Positions 7,045 through 14,312 of a stretch of DNA of 23,045 bases are shown here, one piece after another. The notes under the pieces were generated by a model. The model searched no databases. It was given only the letters and a program-made list of their open reading frames with translations, and was not told the origin of the DNA. The stretch spans positions 1 through 23,045 of the forward strand of contig URZL01000013.1 of the NCBI GenBank assembly GCA_900552335.1, in the 5' to 3' direction. A program made the position numbers and the translations under genes. The stretch's first letter is position 1; each line of letters starts with the position of its first letter. The DNA comes from an uncultured Mycoplasmatota bacterium. GTDB lineage: Bacteria > Bacillota_I > Bacilli_A > RF39 > UBA660.

Positions 7045-8817
7045 ATGGAAAATCAAATCAATCAAACTACCATTAAAGAAATTAGATCTAGTGTAGATAT
7101 TGTTGATATTATCTCACAGTATATCCCTCTAACCGCCAAAGGAAAAAACTTCTTTGGTGTTTGTCCTTTCCACGCTGATCATTCTCCTAGTATGAGTGTT
7201 TCAAGAGAAAAACAGATTTATACATGTTTTTCTTGTGGCGCTAGTGGTAATGTTATCAATTTTGTGATGGATTATGAAAATATTGGTTTCAAAGAGGCTT
7301 TAAAAAAAATAGCTGATTATGCTGGTATTCCTATTGATATTGGAAACGTCAAAAAAAGTGTTAATAAAAATCAAAAATTGTATGATATTTTTGAAATTAG
7401 TCAAAAAATATATCAAAATAATTTAAACACAGAGGTTGGATTAAAAGCTAAAAATTATTTAAAAGATAGACAAATCAATAATACCATTATAAAAGAATTT
7501 GGAATTGGACTATCTTTAAAAGAAAATAAATTATTAACAAATATTTTACAAAAAAAAGGTTATAATGAAAAAGAAATGGTAGATAGTGGGTTAATTGGTA
7601 ATGGAACAAATGGCCTACATGATATTTATTACAACCGAATTATGTTTCCTTTATATGATTTGAATGGTCAAGTCGTAGGATATAGTGGAAGAATCTATGA
7701 TTCAAATGATACTGCTAAATATGTAAACACCAAAGAAACAGCTATTTTTAAAAAAGGAGAACTTTTATATAATTACCATAAAGCAAAAGAAGAAGCTAGA
7801 AAAATAGGTAAGATTATCGTTATGGAAGGTTTTATGGATGTAATAGCGGCTTATAAAATCGGTATCAAAAATGTAGTAGCAACCATGGGTACTGCCGTTA
7901 CATCTAATCAAGCAAATCTTTTAAAAAGAATGGCAAAAGAAATTATTCTATGTTTTGATGGTGATGCTGCAGGAGCTAAGGCTACTTACTCTTGTATTGA
8001 AGAATTAGCAAAATTAGACGTGACTCCAAAGGTCGTTCGTTTAGAAGAAAACCTAGACCCTGATGAGTATATCAAAAAATATGGTAATCAATTCTTAGAT
8101 AAAATAGAAAATCCAATTAACATAATGGACTTTAAATTAAATTATTTAAAAAAAGATACCAATCTAAAAGATAATATAGAATATTCTAATTATATTTTGA
8201 CAGTTCTAAAAGAAGTTCAAAAGATAGATGATGTTATTTTAAAAGAGTTAACTTTACAGAAATTATCAGAAGAAAGTCATTTAGGACTTGACATTTTAAA
8301 AGAAAAATTAGAAAATATGAGCGAGTCAAAAAAGCCTGTAGAGATAGAAATAGTAAAACCAGAAGTAGAAAAAAAGGTAACAGCTTCTTTTAAAGCAGAA
8401 CAATCTCTAATGTATTATTTAATTCAACACAAAGAAGTTGTGACAATTTTTCATAATAGCAAAATTATTTTACAAACAGATCGTTATCGTACTTTAGCTT
8501 TTGAAATCATCAATTTGGCAAGGCAAGGAGATATTCAAATAGCTGATTTATTATTAACCTTCTCCGAAAATGAAGAATATAGAAAAACAATTTCTGAATT
8601 ATTATCGTTACACTTAAAAGATGAATATACAAAAGAAGAAATATTAGGCTATATTTATACAATAAAATTACATAATATAAAAATAGAGAAAAAAAGATTA
8701 AAAGAACTAATGCATACTGTACTCGATAAAACAGAAAAAAACGAAATAGCAAAAAAAATAGTAGACTTAACCATGGAAGAACAAGAGATTAAGAAAGAGG
8801 GATATTATGGTAAATGA
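7045..8817 (+). CDS. dnaG: DNA primase DnaG
   Basis: DnaG makes RNA primers at the replication fork. At 590 aa it has the normal length. The N-terminal zinc-binding domain uses C40, H43, C61 and C64 (CPFHADHSP and CFSCGASGN). The catalytic core carries YSGRIYD (213-219) and the TOPRIM motifs with E261 in VMEGFMDV and the acidic motif DGD at 305-307. The C-terminal third (from about 400) is less conserved and would be the helicase (DnaB)-binding domain. A GTG at 7024 would add seven codons, but the strong SD GGAGGGA at 7034-7040 lies inside that extension and fits ATG 7045. The gene overlaps rpoD by 11 bases and heads the conserved primase-sigma block; no rpsU precedes it. Confidence 0.96.
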   Translation: MENQINQTTIKEIRSSVDIVDIISQYIPLTAKGKNFFGVCPFHADHSPSMSVSREKQIYTCFSCGASGNVINFVMDYENIGFKEALKKIADYAGIPIDIGNVKKSVNKNQKLYDIFEISQKIYQNNLNTEVGLKAKNYLKDRQINNTIIKEFGIGLSLKENKLLTNILQKKGYNEKEMVDSGLIGNGTNGLHDIYYNRIMFPLYDLNGQVVGYSGRIYDSNDTAKYVNTKETAIFKKGELLYNYHKAKEEARKIGKIIVMEGFMDVIAAYKIGIKNVVATMGTAVTSNQANLLKRMAKEIILCFDGDAAGAKATYSCIEELAKLDVTPKVVRLEENLDPDEYIKKYGNQFLDKIENPINIMDFKLNYLKKDTNLKDNIEYSNYILTVLKEVQKIDDVILKELTLQKLSEESHLGLDILKEKLENMSESKKPVEIEIVKPEVEKKVTASFKAEQSLMYYLIQHKEVVTIFHNSKIILQTDRYRTLAFEIINLARQGDIQIADLLLTFSENEEYRKTISELLSLHLKDEYTKEEILGYIYTIKLHNIKIEKKRLKELMHTVLDKTEKNEIAKKIVDLTMEEQEIKKEGYYGK

Positions 8818-9895
8818 AATTAAAACTTTTGAACAAAGAAAAGAAGAATTAGTCAAAAAAGGAAAAGAATCAGGATTTATTACTTATGAAGAATTAGCTA
8901 ATGCTTTAAAAGGTTTAGAATTAGATGCAGACTCATTAGATGATTTATACAATACATTTAATGAACATAGTATTGCAATTGTATCGGAAGATGAAGCTGG
9001 TTCTACAGATGAAGGAGGGGCAACACCTTTATTATTAGACGATGATACTTTAACAAAAGATTTAACCATTAATGACCCTGTCAGAATGTACCTAAAAGAA
9101 ATTGGTCAAATTAAATTACTTTCTATGGAAGAAGAATTAGAATTATCTGATCGTATTTTACAAGGCGATGAAGAAGCAAAACGTACTTTAGCAGAAGCTA
9201 ATTTAAGATTGGTTGTTAGTATCGCTAAAAGATATGTTGGACGTGGTATGCTTTTCTTAGACTTAATTCAAGAAGGAAATATTGGTCTAATGAAGGCAGT
9301 TGATAAATTTGATGTTGGAAAAGGATTTAAGTTTTCAACCTATGCAACTTGGTGGATTCGTCAAGCTATTACAAGAGCCATTGCTGATCAAGCTAGGACA
9401 ATACGTGTTCCTGTTCACATGGTAGAAACCATTAATAAATTAGCACGTATTCAAAGACAATTAACACTAGAATTAAATCGTGAACCAACCGAAGAAGAAT
9501 TAGCGGAAAAAATGCACACTACAGTTGATAAAATAAGAGATATTTATAAAATCAGTCAAGAACCAGTTAGTTTAGAAACACCAATTGGAGAAGAAGAAGA
9601 TTCTCACTTAGGCGATTTTATTAAAGATGAAAGAAATGTTTCACCAGAAGAATATGCTACAAATGAAATGCTAAAGGATGAAATATCTAAGGTTTTACTT
9701 ACTCTAACAGAAAGAGAAGAAAAAGTAATTCGTTTACGTTTTGGATTAGAAGATGGAAAATCTAGAACACTAGAAGAAGTAGGACAGTTATTTGGTGTAA
9801 CACGTGAAAGAATTCGTCAAATAGAAGCTAAAGCTCTTCGAAAACTACGACATCCAAGTCGTTCTCGCAAATTAAAAGATTATATGGGAGAATAA
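8807..9895 (+). CDS. rpoD: RNA polymerase primary sigma factor (SigA/RpoD)
   Basis: This is the housekeeping sigma-70 factor that directs RNA polymerase to -35/-10 promoters. Region 1.1 covers about residues 1-60, followed by an acidic linker. Region 1.2 starts at [11 protein letters not shown] (90-100). Region 2 includes [17 protein letters not shown] (132-148) and the -10 recognition stretch [13 protein letters not shown] (176-188). Region 3 is at about 205-280. Region 4.2 is the helix-turn-helix [20 protein letters not shown] (321-340), ending in [10 protein letters not shown]. At 362 aa it is close to Bacillus SigA. The start is inside dnaG, with SD GAGGGAT just upstream. It overlaps trmK by one base (TAATG), so dnaG-rpoD-trmK form a tight operon. 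The promoter sequences seen in this window fit its specificity. Confidence 0.98.
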   Translation: MVNEIKTFEQRKEELVKKGKESGFITYEELANALKGLELDADSLDDLYNTFNEHSIAIVSEDEAGSTDEGGATPLLLDDDTLTKDLTINDPVRMYLKEIGQIKLLSMEEELELSDRILQGDEEAKRTLAEANLRLVVSIAKRYVGRGMLFLDLIQEGNIGLMKAVDKFDVGKGFKFSTYATWWIRQAITRAIADQARTIRVPVHMVETINKLARIQRQLTLELNREPTEEELAEKMHTTVDKIRDIYKISQEPVSLETPIGEEEDSHLGDFIKDERNVSPEEYATNEMLKDEISKVLLTLTEREEKVIRLRFGLEDGKSRTLEEVGQLFGVTRERIRQIEAKALRKLRHPSRSRKLKDYMGE

Positions 9896-10578
9896 TGCTA
9901 GGTACTAGATTAAAAACAATTGCCTCCTTTATTGATTCCGAAGATGAAGTAATTGATGTTGGATGTGATCATGCACTTTTAGATATTTATCTTACTCTGT
10001 ACAATCACAATAAATGTCTTGCTACAGATATTAGCGAAGGTGCTTTAAAGCAGGCAAAATCGAATATTTATCATTATGGACTTACTGGTCAAATCAAAGT
10101 TCAAGTAGGAAATGGTTTACAAAATATTCAAAATTTAAAAGACAAAGTAATTGTAATAGCCGGTATGGGAACGGAAACAATTTTAGAAATTTTAAATGAT
10201 GATCGCATTTATGAGGCAAAATGCATTGTTATTTCCACTCATACAGAACTTAGATTGCTTCGCAGAAAAATGGTTCAAAAGGGCTTTAAAATAGTAGAAG
10301 AAAAAGTAGCACTAGAAAATTACAAATTTTATGTAGTAATTAAATTTGTAAAGGGAAGAAAAAGATATACCGCTAGAGAATGCTATTTGGGACCTATTTT
10401 AAAAGATGACCCCAGTTATGAAGTAATGCGCTATTATGAATCTTTATATTATGAAAATATTAATATATTAAAAAAAATACCCGATCGATACATTCAAAAA
10501 AGAAAACCTTTTTTGAAAAATAGGGATTGGATACTTGAAATTATAGGAAAAAAGTTGGGCCCACATCATTGGAAGTAG
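9895..10578 (+). CDS. trmK: tRNA (adenine22-N1)-methyltransferase TrmK
   Basis: TrmK methylates N1 of A22 in the D-arm of several bacterial tRNAs, using S-adenosylmethionine. The 227-aa protein opens with LGTRLKTIASFI and the SAM-binding motif DVGCDHALLDIYL (21-33), then ATDISEGALKQAKSNI, VGNGL and the acceptor loop VIAGMGTETI, all typical of this family. In Bacillus subtilis, as I recall, trmK (yqfN) also lies downstream of sigA and is followed by yqfO and later yqfQ. Here the yqfO (Nif3-like) gene is missing and the YqfQ-like gene is inverted. The last 38 bases overlap the convergent YqfQ-like gene, and the transcription terminator falls at the stop codon. Confidence 0.93.
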   Translation: MLGTRLKTIASFIDSEDEVIDVGCDHALLDIYLTLYNHNKCLATDISEGALKQAKSNIYHYGLTGQIKVQVGNGLQNIQNLKDKVIVIAGMGTETILEILNDDRIYEAKCIVISTHTELRLLRRKMVQKGFKIVEEKVALENYKFYVVIKFVKGRKRYTARECYLGPILKDDPSYEVMRYYESLYYENINILKKIPDRYIQKRKPFLKNRDWILEIIGKKLGPHHWK

Positions 10579-10867
10579 TAATTACTTCTTTTTTTTCTTC
10601 TACATTATTTTTTTCATTTTCTTTTTTAGGTGTATCTACCTTTTTAAATTCATTCATTACTTGAAACATTGTTTTAGCATTTTTTATAACAGGATTGATT
10701 TGTTTTACAAGTGGAATTGCTTGATTAGCAAAATTTACTACTTTTCCGGTACCAGATAATATAGAAGAAAAAGTAATGCCTTTGCCTCCTAACAATCGTG
10801 AAAATAAGCCTGTACTAGGTTGTGCTGCAGTAGCATAGGGAACAAAATAAGGATTATAGTAATTCAT
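10541..10867 (-). CDS. YqfQ-like (VrrA family) small protein
   Basis: This 108-aa protein starts MNYYNPYFVPYA, followed by GLFSRLLGGKGITFSSILSGTGKVVNFANQAIPLVKQINPVIKNAKTM in the middle and a Lys/Glu-rich C-terminal third. The layout matches the YqfQ-like family (Pfam YqfQ), whose function is not known. The Bacillus subtilis gene yqfQ also lies near sigA and trmK, which supports the call by gene order. There is no signal peptide; the central part is weakly hydrophobic and may associate with membranes. SD AAAGGAG precedes the start, with a TATAAT on the minus strand at 10887-10892. The last 13 codons overlap trmK, and the operon terminator of trmK is read as codons here. Confidence 0.7.
   Translation of the reverse strand: MNYYNPYFVPYATAAQPSTGLFSRLLGGKGITFSSILSGTGKVVNFANQAIPLVKQINPVIKNAKTMFQVMNEFKKVDTPKKENEKNNVEEKKEVITTSNDVGPTFFL
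10572..10596 (+). terminator. Terminator of the dnaG-rpoD-trmK operon, inside the convergent gene
   Basis: GAAGTA (10572-10577), a 5-nt loop and TACTTC (10583-10588) are followed by eight T (10589-10596). The trmK stop codon (10576-10578) is part of the hairpin. The whole element lies in the coding sequence of the YqfQ-like gene on the other strand. Confidence 0.75.
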
Positions 10868-10886
10868 ATATACTCCTTTCTAAAAT

Positions 10887-10892
10887 ATTATA
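10887..10892 (-). promoter_or_regulatory. -10 box of the YqfQ-like gene
   Basis: TATAAT on the minus strand lies just upstream of the SD AAAGGAG. The -35 region is poor (TTGTAA only at a 20-base spacing). It is back to back with the pilC promoter. A direct repeat TTTACAAAA (10898-10906 and 10912-10920) lies between them. Confidence 0.5.
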
Positions 10893-10911
10893 TGAACTTT
10901 ACAAAAAATGT

Positions 10912-10939
10912 TTTACAAAATACAAAATTATGTTATAAT
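10912..10939 (+). promoter_or_regulatory. Promoter of the pilC-pilD operon
   Basis: TTTACA (10912-10917), a 16-base spacer and TATAAT (10934-10939), with an extended -10 TG at 10931-10932. Transcription would start near 10946, giving a leader of about 38 nt before pilC. Confidence 0.75.
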
Positions 10940-10983
10940 TTTATTAGTATAAAAGAATAGGGAGATTAGGCGGTGTCTTATAT

Positions 10984-13032
10984 ATGCAAAAACCAGTATA
11001 TTTATTGCCATTTATTTTTGTGTATAAAATTGTGTTTGCAATCTTAAAATTGCCTTTTTTGTGGGTACGTTATTTTGCATTAGGATCTTTTTATGTAATT
11101 AATAAAATGGTTCGTCTAGTAGAAATTAACTTAAAAGGTTTTATTTGGATATGTTATTTCTTATATGATGCTTGTAAACATTTTATAAAAGGTATTTTAT
11201 TTTGTGGCAAAGCACTCATGAATTTATTTGGTAAATCTGAAAAACAACCAGAAATTTCTGCAAAACCTATAGTTCAACCAAAAGCAGAAGAGCCTAAAAA
11301 AGATCAGACACTTCATTTTGATTTAAAAGAAGAACCAAAAATAGAAGAAAAATTAGTGGCAAGTATAGAACCTGAACAATCAAGTGAACCAAAAGAGGAA
11401 ATAGTAGAAAAGGTAACAGAAAAAGAATTAAAAAAATTAGAAAAACAGAAATTAAAAGTTCAAAGAAAAATTGTTAAAGAACAAGAAAAACAAGCTAAGT
11501 TAGCACTTGATGAAGAAAAATTTAAAAGAAAAGAAGAAGCTAGAATTTTAAAAGCAGAAAAGAGTAAAGAAAAGAAGCAAAAAGAAAATGATAGCTATAT
11601 TAATAGTGATGTTGATATTTCAGGACCAAAATTATCAACAAAATTGAAAAAGATAGGCGCTATATTCTTAGGAATTCCTGCAGCAATTAAGAACAAAATT
11701 GTTAATAATGACTTTGCAAAACATAGCAGAAATCAAAAAATGATGCAAAAAGAAGCTCTATTAATTAATTTTGAAGGGGAAGATGCTGAAAAAAGTGATG
11801 TTAAACTATTATATGAATATGTAGCTAAAAATAAAGAAGGACAAGTTGTAAAAGGGTATTTTGAAGCCTTCTCAAAAGTAGAAGTACATTCTTACTTATT
11901 AAGTGAAGGTTTTGAAGTATATAGTATTCGTACCAATAAATGGATTCAGTTATTACATCAAAATCGTGCTACAAACCATACCAAGATCAAGACAAAAGAT
12001 TTAATTTTCTTTTTAACTCAGTTATCTACTTATTTAAAAGCTGGTATTACTTTAGTAGAATCATTAAAGATTTTAGCAAAACAATTTAAACAAAAAAGTT
12101 ATAAAAAAATATTTGAGAGCATTGTATATGACTTAACAACTGGTGATAACTTAAGTGATGCTTTATTAAAACAAAATGTTGCATTTCCAAGGCTTTTAAT
12201 CAACATGGTTAAAACAGCTGAAATGACTGGTGAATTACCAGAAGTATTAGATGATATGGCTGAGTATTATACAGAAACAGAAAGAACTAGAAAACAAATG
12301 ATTACAGCTTTGATGTACCCATCTATTGTATTCATTTTTGCAGCGGGTGTTATTACGTTTATTATGATGTTTGTAATACCACAATTTGTGGAAATCTATG
12401 AAACTATGGATGCTTCTCAAATACCAGGATTTACTTTAGCTGTTATTGCAGTAAGTGAATTTATTCAAAATTATATTATATGGGTTCTAATTGGTATTAT
12501 CATTTTTATTCTATTATTTATGTATTTATATAAAAATGTGAAAGTATTTAGAACTATTTGTCAATGGATTTTAATGCATATTCCTGTCATTGGAACAACA
12601 GTTATTTATAATGAAGTAACAATGTTCACTAAGACGTTCTCTTCTTTATTATCACATAATGTATTTATTACAGATAGTATGGAAGTATTAAATAAAATTA
12701 CCAATAATGAAATTTATAAAATGTTAATTTTAGATACGATTACTAATTTAGCAAAAGGTGAAAAAATATCAAAAGCTTTTGAAGGGCATTGGGCTTTTCC
12801 GCTACCAGCTTATGAAATGTTAGTAACAGGAGAAAAAACGGGTGAATTGGCTGAAATGATGGGAAAGGTTGCTACTTATTATCAAGATTTGCATAAAGAA
12901 TCAGTAACAAGAATAAAGACTTTTATAGAACCAATATTAACAGTTTTCCTAACTGCAGTAGTAGGTATAATTATTTTAGCTGTAATTATTCCAATGTTTA
13001 GTATGTATGGTTCTATCCAAAGTTATGGATAA
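10984..13032 (+). CDS. pilC: Type IV pilus inner-membrane platform protein PilC/GspF with N-terminal extension
   Basis: The C-terminal ~400 residues are a complete PilC/GspF platform protein, the membrane base on which an assembly ATPase builds a type IV filament. The usual family N-terminus lies at about 276-318 (YEYVAKNKEGQVVKGYFEAF). The two T2SSF domains lie at about 340-463 and 543-665, each opening with a FLTQLSTYLKAGI- or FTKTFSSLLSHNV-like helix and including AEMTGELPE and TGEKTGELAEM. Membrane segments are at about 445-466, 497-516 and 650-672. Unusually, about 275 extra residues precede the platform: a very hydrophobic, aromatic stretch (1-82, several possible membrane helices), a Lys/Glu-rich coiled coil (about 110-205) and a linker. 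Typical PilC is about 400 aa. pilD follows after 11 bases. No PilB or PilT ATPase is encoded nearby. Confidence 0.93.
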   Translation: MQKPVYLLPFIFVYKIVFAILKLPFLWVRYFALGSFYVINKMVRLVEINLKGFIWICYFLYDACKHFIKGILFCGKALMNLFGKSEKQPEISAKPIVQPKAEEPKKDQTLHFDLKEEPKIEEKLVASIEPEQSSEPKEEIVEKVTEKELKKLEKQKLKVQRKIVKEQEKQAKLALDEEKFKRKEEARILKAEKSKEKKQKENDSYINSDVDISGPKLSTKLKKIGAIFLGIPAAIKNKIVNNDFAKHSRNQKMMQKEALLINFEGEDAEKSDVKLLYEYVAKNKEGQVVKGYFEAFSKVEVHSYLLSEGFEVYSIRTNKWIQLLHQNRATNHTKIKTKDLIFFLTQLSTYLKAGITLVESLKILAKQFKQKSYKKIFESIVYDLTTGDNLSDALLKQNVAFPRLLINMVKTAEMTGELPEVLDDMAEYYTETERTRKQMITALMYPSIVFIFAAGVITFIMMFVIPQFVEIYETMDASQIPGFTLAVIAVSEFIQNYIIWVLIGIIIFILLFMYLYKNVKVFRTICQWILMHIPVIGTTVIYNEVTMFTKTFSSLLSHNVFITDSMEVLNKITNNEIYKMLILDTITNLAKGEKISKAFEGHWAFPLPAYEMLVTGEKTGELAEMMGKVATYYQDLHKESVTRIKTFIEPILTVFLTAVVGIIILAVIIPMFSMYGSIQSYG

Positions 13033-13043
13033 GAGGTGAGTTT

Positions 13044-13838
13044 ATGGAATTATATTATATGAGTATGTGTTTCATTTTTGGAATTGTACTAGGTTCTTTC
13101 TATAATGTAGTAGGGTACCGAGTTCCAAAACATCAATCATTAATTTATCCATCTTCACATTGTACCACTTGTAATCATAAACTAGGGGATAGTGAATTAG
13201 TCCCTGTTTTTTCTTATCTATTTCAAAAAGGTAAATGCAAACATTGTGGGGCAAAAATTTCACTATTCTATCCTTTATTTGAATTAACAACAGGAATTTT
13301 ATTTGCTTTATCTTATTATGTTTATGGATTTGGAATACCTTTCTTCATTTCCATTGTATTTATTTCTATGCTGTTAATTGTTATTATTAGTGATTACCAA
13401 ATGATGATTATACCAGATGAAGTTTTAATATCTTCCAGTATTATTCTATTGATATTAAAATTTTTATCGGGTGGAGGAATCACTGTTCTTCATTCTTTGA
13501 TTGATGGTGTTCTTTCGTTTTCTATCATGTTTTTGTTAAAAAAATTAGGTGATTTTTTATTTAAAAAAGAGTCAATGGGTGGAGGAGATATCAAACTTCT
13601 ATTTACCTTTGGATTAGTCTTTGGATGGCAGATGAGCATCGTTTCCATTTTTATGGCCTCTTTTATAGCTTTACCATTTGCGATTTACTATACTATGAAG
13701 TATAAAAATCAAAAATATGTAGAAGATGATGAAATACCAGAAAATAGTATTCCATTTGGACCATTTTTAGCAGTGTCTGCTATTTTGATAACGTTAACTC
13801 AGATGGACATATCTATGCTTTTACAGATGTTTATGTAG
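13044..13838 (+). CDS. pilD: Type IV prepilin peptidase/N-methyltransferase PilD
   Basis: PilD is a membrane aspartyl protease that cuts the short leader of prepilins after Gly and methylates the new N-terminal Phe. At 264 aa it is complete. The N-terminal part has the family signature GSFYNVVGYRVP (17-28) and a zinc site C40/C43 and C65/C68. The catalytic aspartates are D117 (ISDYQMMIIPDE) and D182 in GGGDIK (179-184). About seven to eight hydrophobic segments follow. Presence of the double CXXC domain indicates the bifunctional form. SD AAGAGGTGA fits the ATG start. Likely substrates include the prepilin whose gene begins at 22986. A terminator overlaps its stop codon. Confidence 0.95.
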   Translation: MELYYMSMCFIFGIVLGSFYNVVGYRVPKHQSLIYPSSHCTTCNHKLGDSELVPVFSYLFQKGKCKHCGAKISLFYPLFELTTGILFALSYYVYGFGIPFFISIVFISMLLIVIISDYQMMIIPDEVLISSSIILLILKFLSGGGITVLHSLIDGVLSFSIMFLLKKLGDFLFKKESMGGGDIKLLFTFGLVFGWQMSIVSIFMASFIALPFAIYYTMKYKNQKYVEDDEIPENSIPFGPFLAVSAILITLTQMDISMLLQMFM

Positions 13839-13865
13839 AATATTGAAAAAATATTCTTTTTTCTT
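13837..13865 (+). terminator. Terminator of the pilC-pilD operon
   Basis: AGAATATT (13837-13844) pairs with AATATTCT (13850-13857) around a GAAAA loop, followed by a T-rich tail. The 5' arm starts within the pilD stop codon. Confidence 0.8.
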
Positions 13866-13876
13866 TTCTTCTTTTT

Positions 13877-13885
13877 TGATATACT
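13877..13885 (+). promoter_or_regulatory. Extended -10 promoter of the Smr-domain gene
   Basis: TGATATACT (TG at 13877-13878, TATACT at 13880-13885). No clear -35 box; the region is the pyrimidine-rich tail of the pilD terminator. The SD AGGTGAT begins 9 bases downstream. Confidence 0.55.
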
Positions 13886-13902
13886 ATTTAAGGTAGGTGA
13901 TC

Positions 13903-14175
13903 ATGTTGAAAAAATTAGGTAATATATTATTTATAGATAGATTTCCAAAAATTGATTTGCATGGTCTAACCAGTGATATAGCAGCAGTAGAAGTAAATGA
14001 TTTTATTTTAGAACAATTAAAATTAAAAAACGAAATTGTTGTGATTATTCATGGGAAAGGAAATGGCATTTTGAAAAATCGAGTTCATACGATTTTAAAA
14101 TCAAATAAAAATGTCTTAGATTTTTGCCTTTATTACAACAACAATGGTTGTACAATTGTTCGCTTGAAAATTTGA
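13903..14175 (+). CDS. Stand-alone Smr-domain protein
   Basis: The protein is 90 aa and consists almost entirely of an Smr domain, as found at the C-terminus of MutS2. Signature motifs are KIDLHGLTSDIA (16-27, DLHG) and VVIIHGKGNGILK (46-58, HGKG); a C-terminal NNGCTIVRL strand completes the fold. Smr domains nick DNA or cut RNA; in Bacillus MutS2 the domain takes part in ribosome rescue. Whether this short version is active is unknown. Start choice is uncertain: GTG 13897 lies inside the SD AGGTGAT (13895-13901); ATG 13903 is very close to it, and TTG 13906 would have the spacing seen at other genes here. It forms its own unit after the pilD terminator. A strong promoter for the next genes overlaps its stop codon. 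Confidence 0.85.
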   Translation: MLKKLGNILFIDRFPKIDLHGLTSDIAAVEVNDFILEQLKLKNEIVVIIHGKGNGILKNRVHTILKSNKNVLDFCLYYNNNGCTIVRLKI

Positions 14176-14181
14176 CAAATT
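14169..14181. repeat. Palindrome AATTTGACAAATT, copy 1
   Basis: A perfect 13-bp palindrome (AATTTG-A-CAAATT) that contains the -35 box TTGACA of the first promoter and overlaps the Smr gene stop codon. An identical copy is at 14251-14263. Confidence 0.8.
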
Positions 14182-14200
14182 CCTTATTTTATGGTATTAT
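14172..14200 (+). promoter_or_regulatory. Distal promoter (P1) of the surface-protein operon
   Basis: TTGACA (14172-14177), 17 bases, then TATTAT (14195-14200) with an extended TG at 14192-14193. Transcription would start near 14207, about 105 nt before the 456-aa gene. The -35 box lies within palindrome copy 1. Confidence 0.75.
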
Positions 14201-14250
14201 TTAAGCACAACAAAGAAATTTGGCATCCAATGAAAAAAGATAATCAGATA

Positions 14251-14263
14251 AATTTGACAAATT
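14251..14263. repeat. Palindrome AATTTGACAAATT, copy 2
   Basis: Identical to the copy at 14169-14181, offset by 82 bases, and again centred on a TTGACA -35 box. It could be an operator for a dimeric regulator. Confidence 0.8.
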
Positions 14264-14282
14264 AAAAGAACTATGTTATCAT
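14254..14282 (+). promoter_or_regulatory. Proximal promoter (P2) of the surface-protein operon
   Basis: TTGACA (14254-14259), 17 bases, TATCAT (14277-14282) with extended TG at 14274-14275. Transcription would start near 14289, giving a 24-nt leader with the SD AAAGGGGGG (14298-14306). Confidence 0.8.
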
Positions 14283-14312
14283 AGCGTGCGTAAATTCAAA
14301 GGGGGGTTATTT

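Noticed and set aside
14230..14265. Eleven-codon ORF between the two tandem promoters, a possible leader peptide
   Set aside because: No SD precedes it, it overlaps the P2 -35 box and there is no attenuator hairpin after it.
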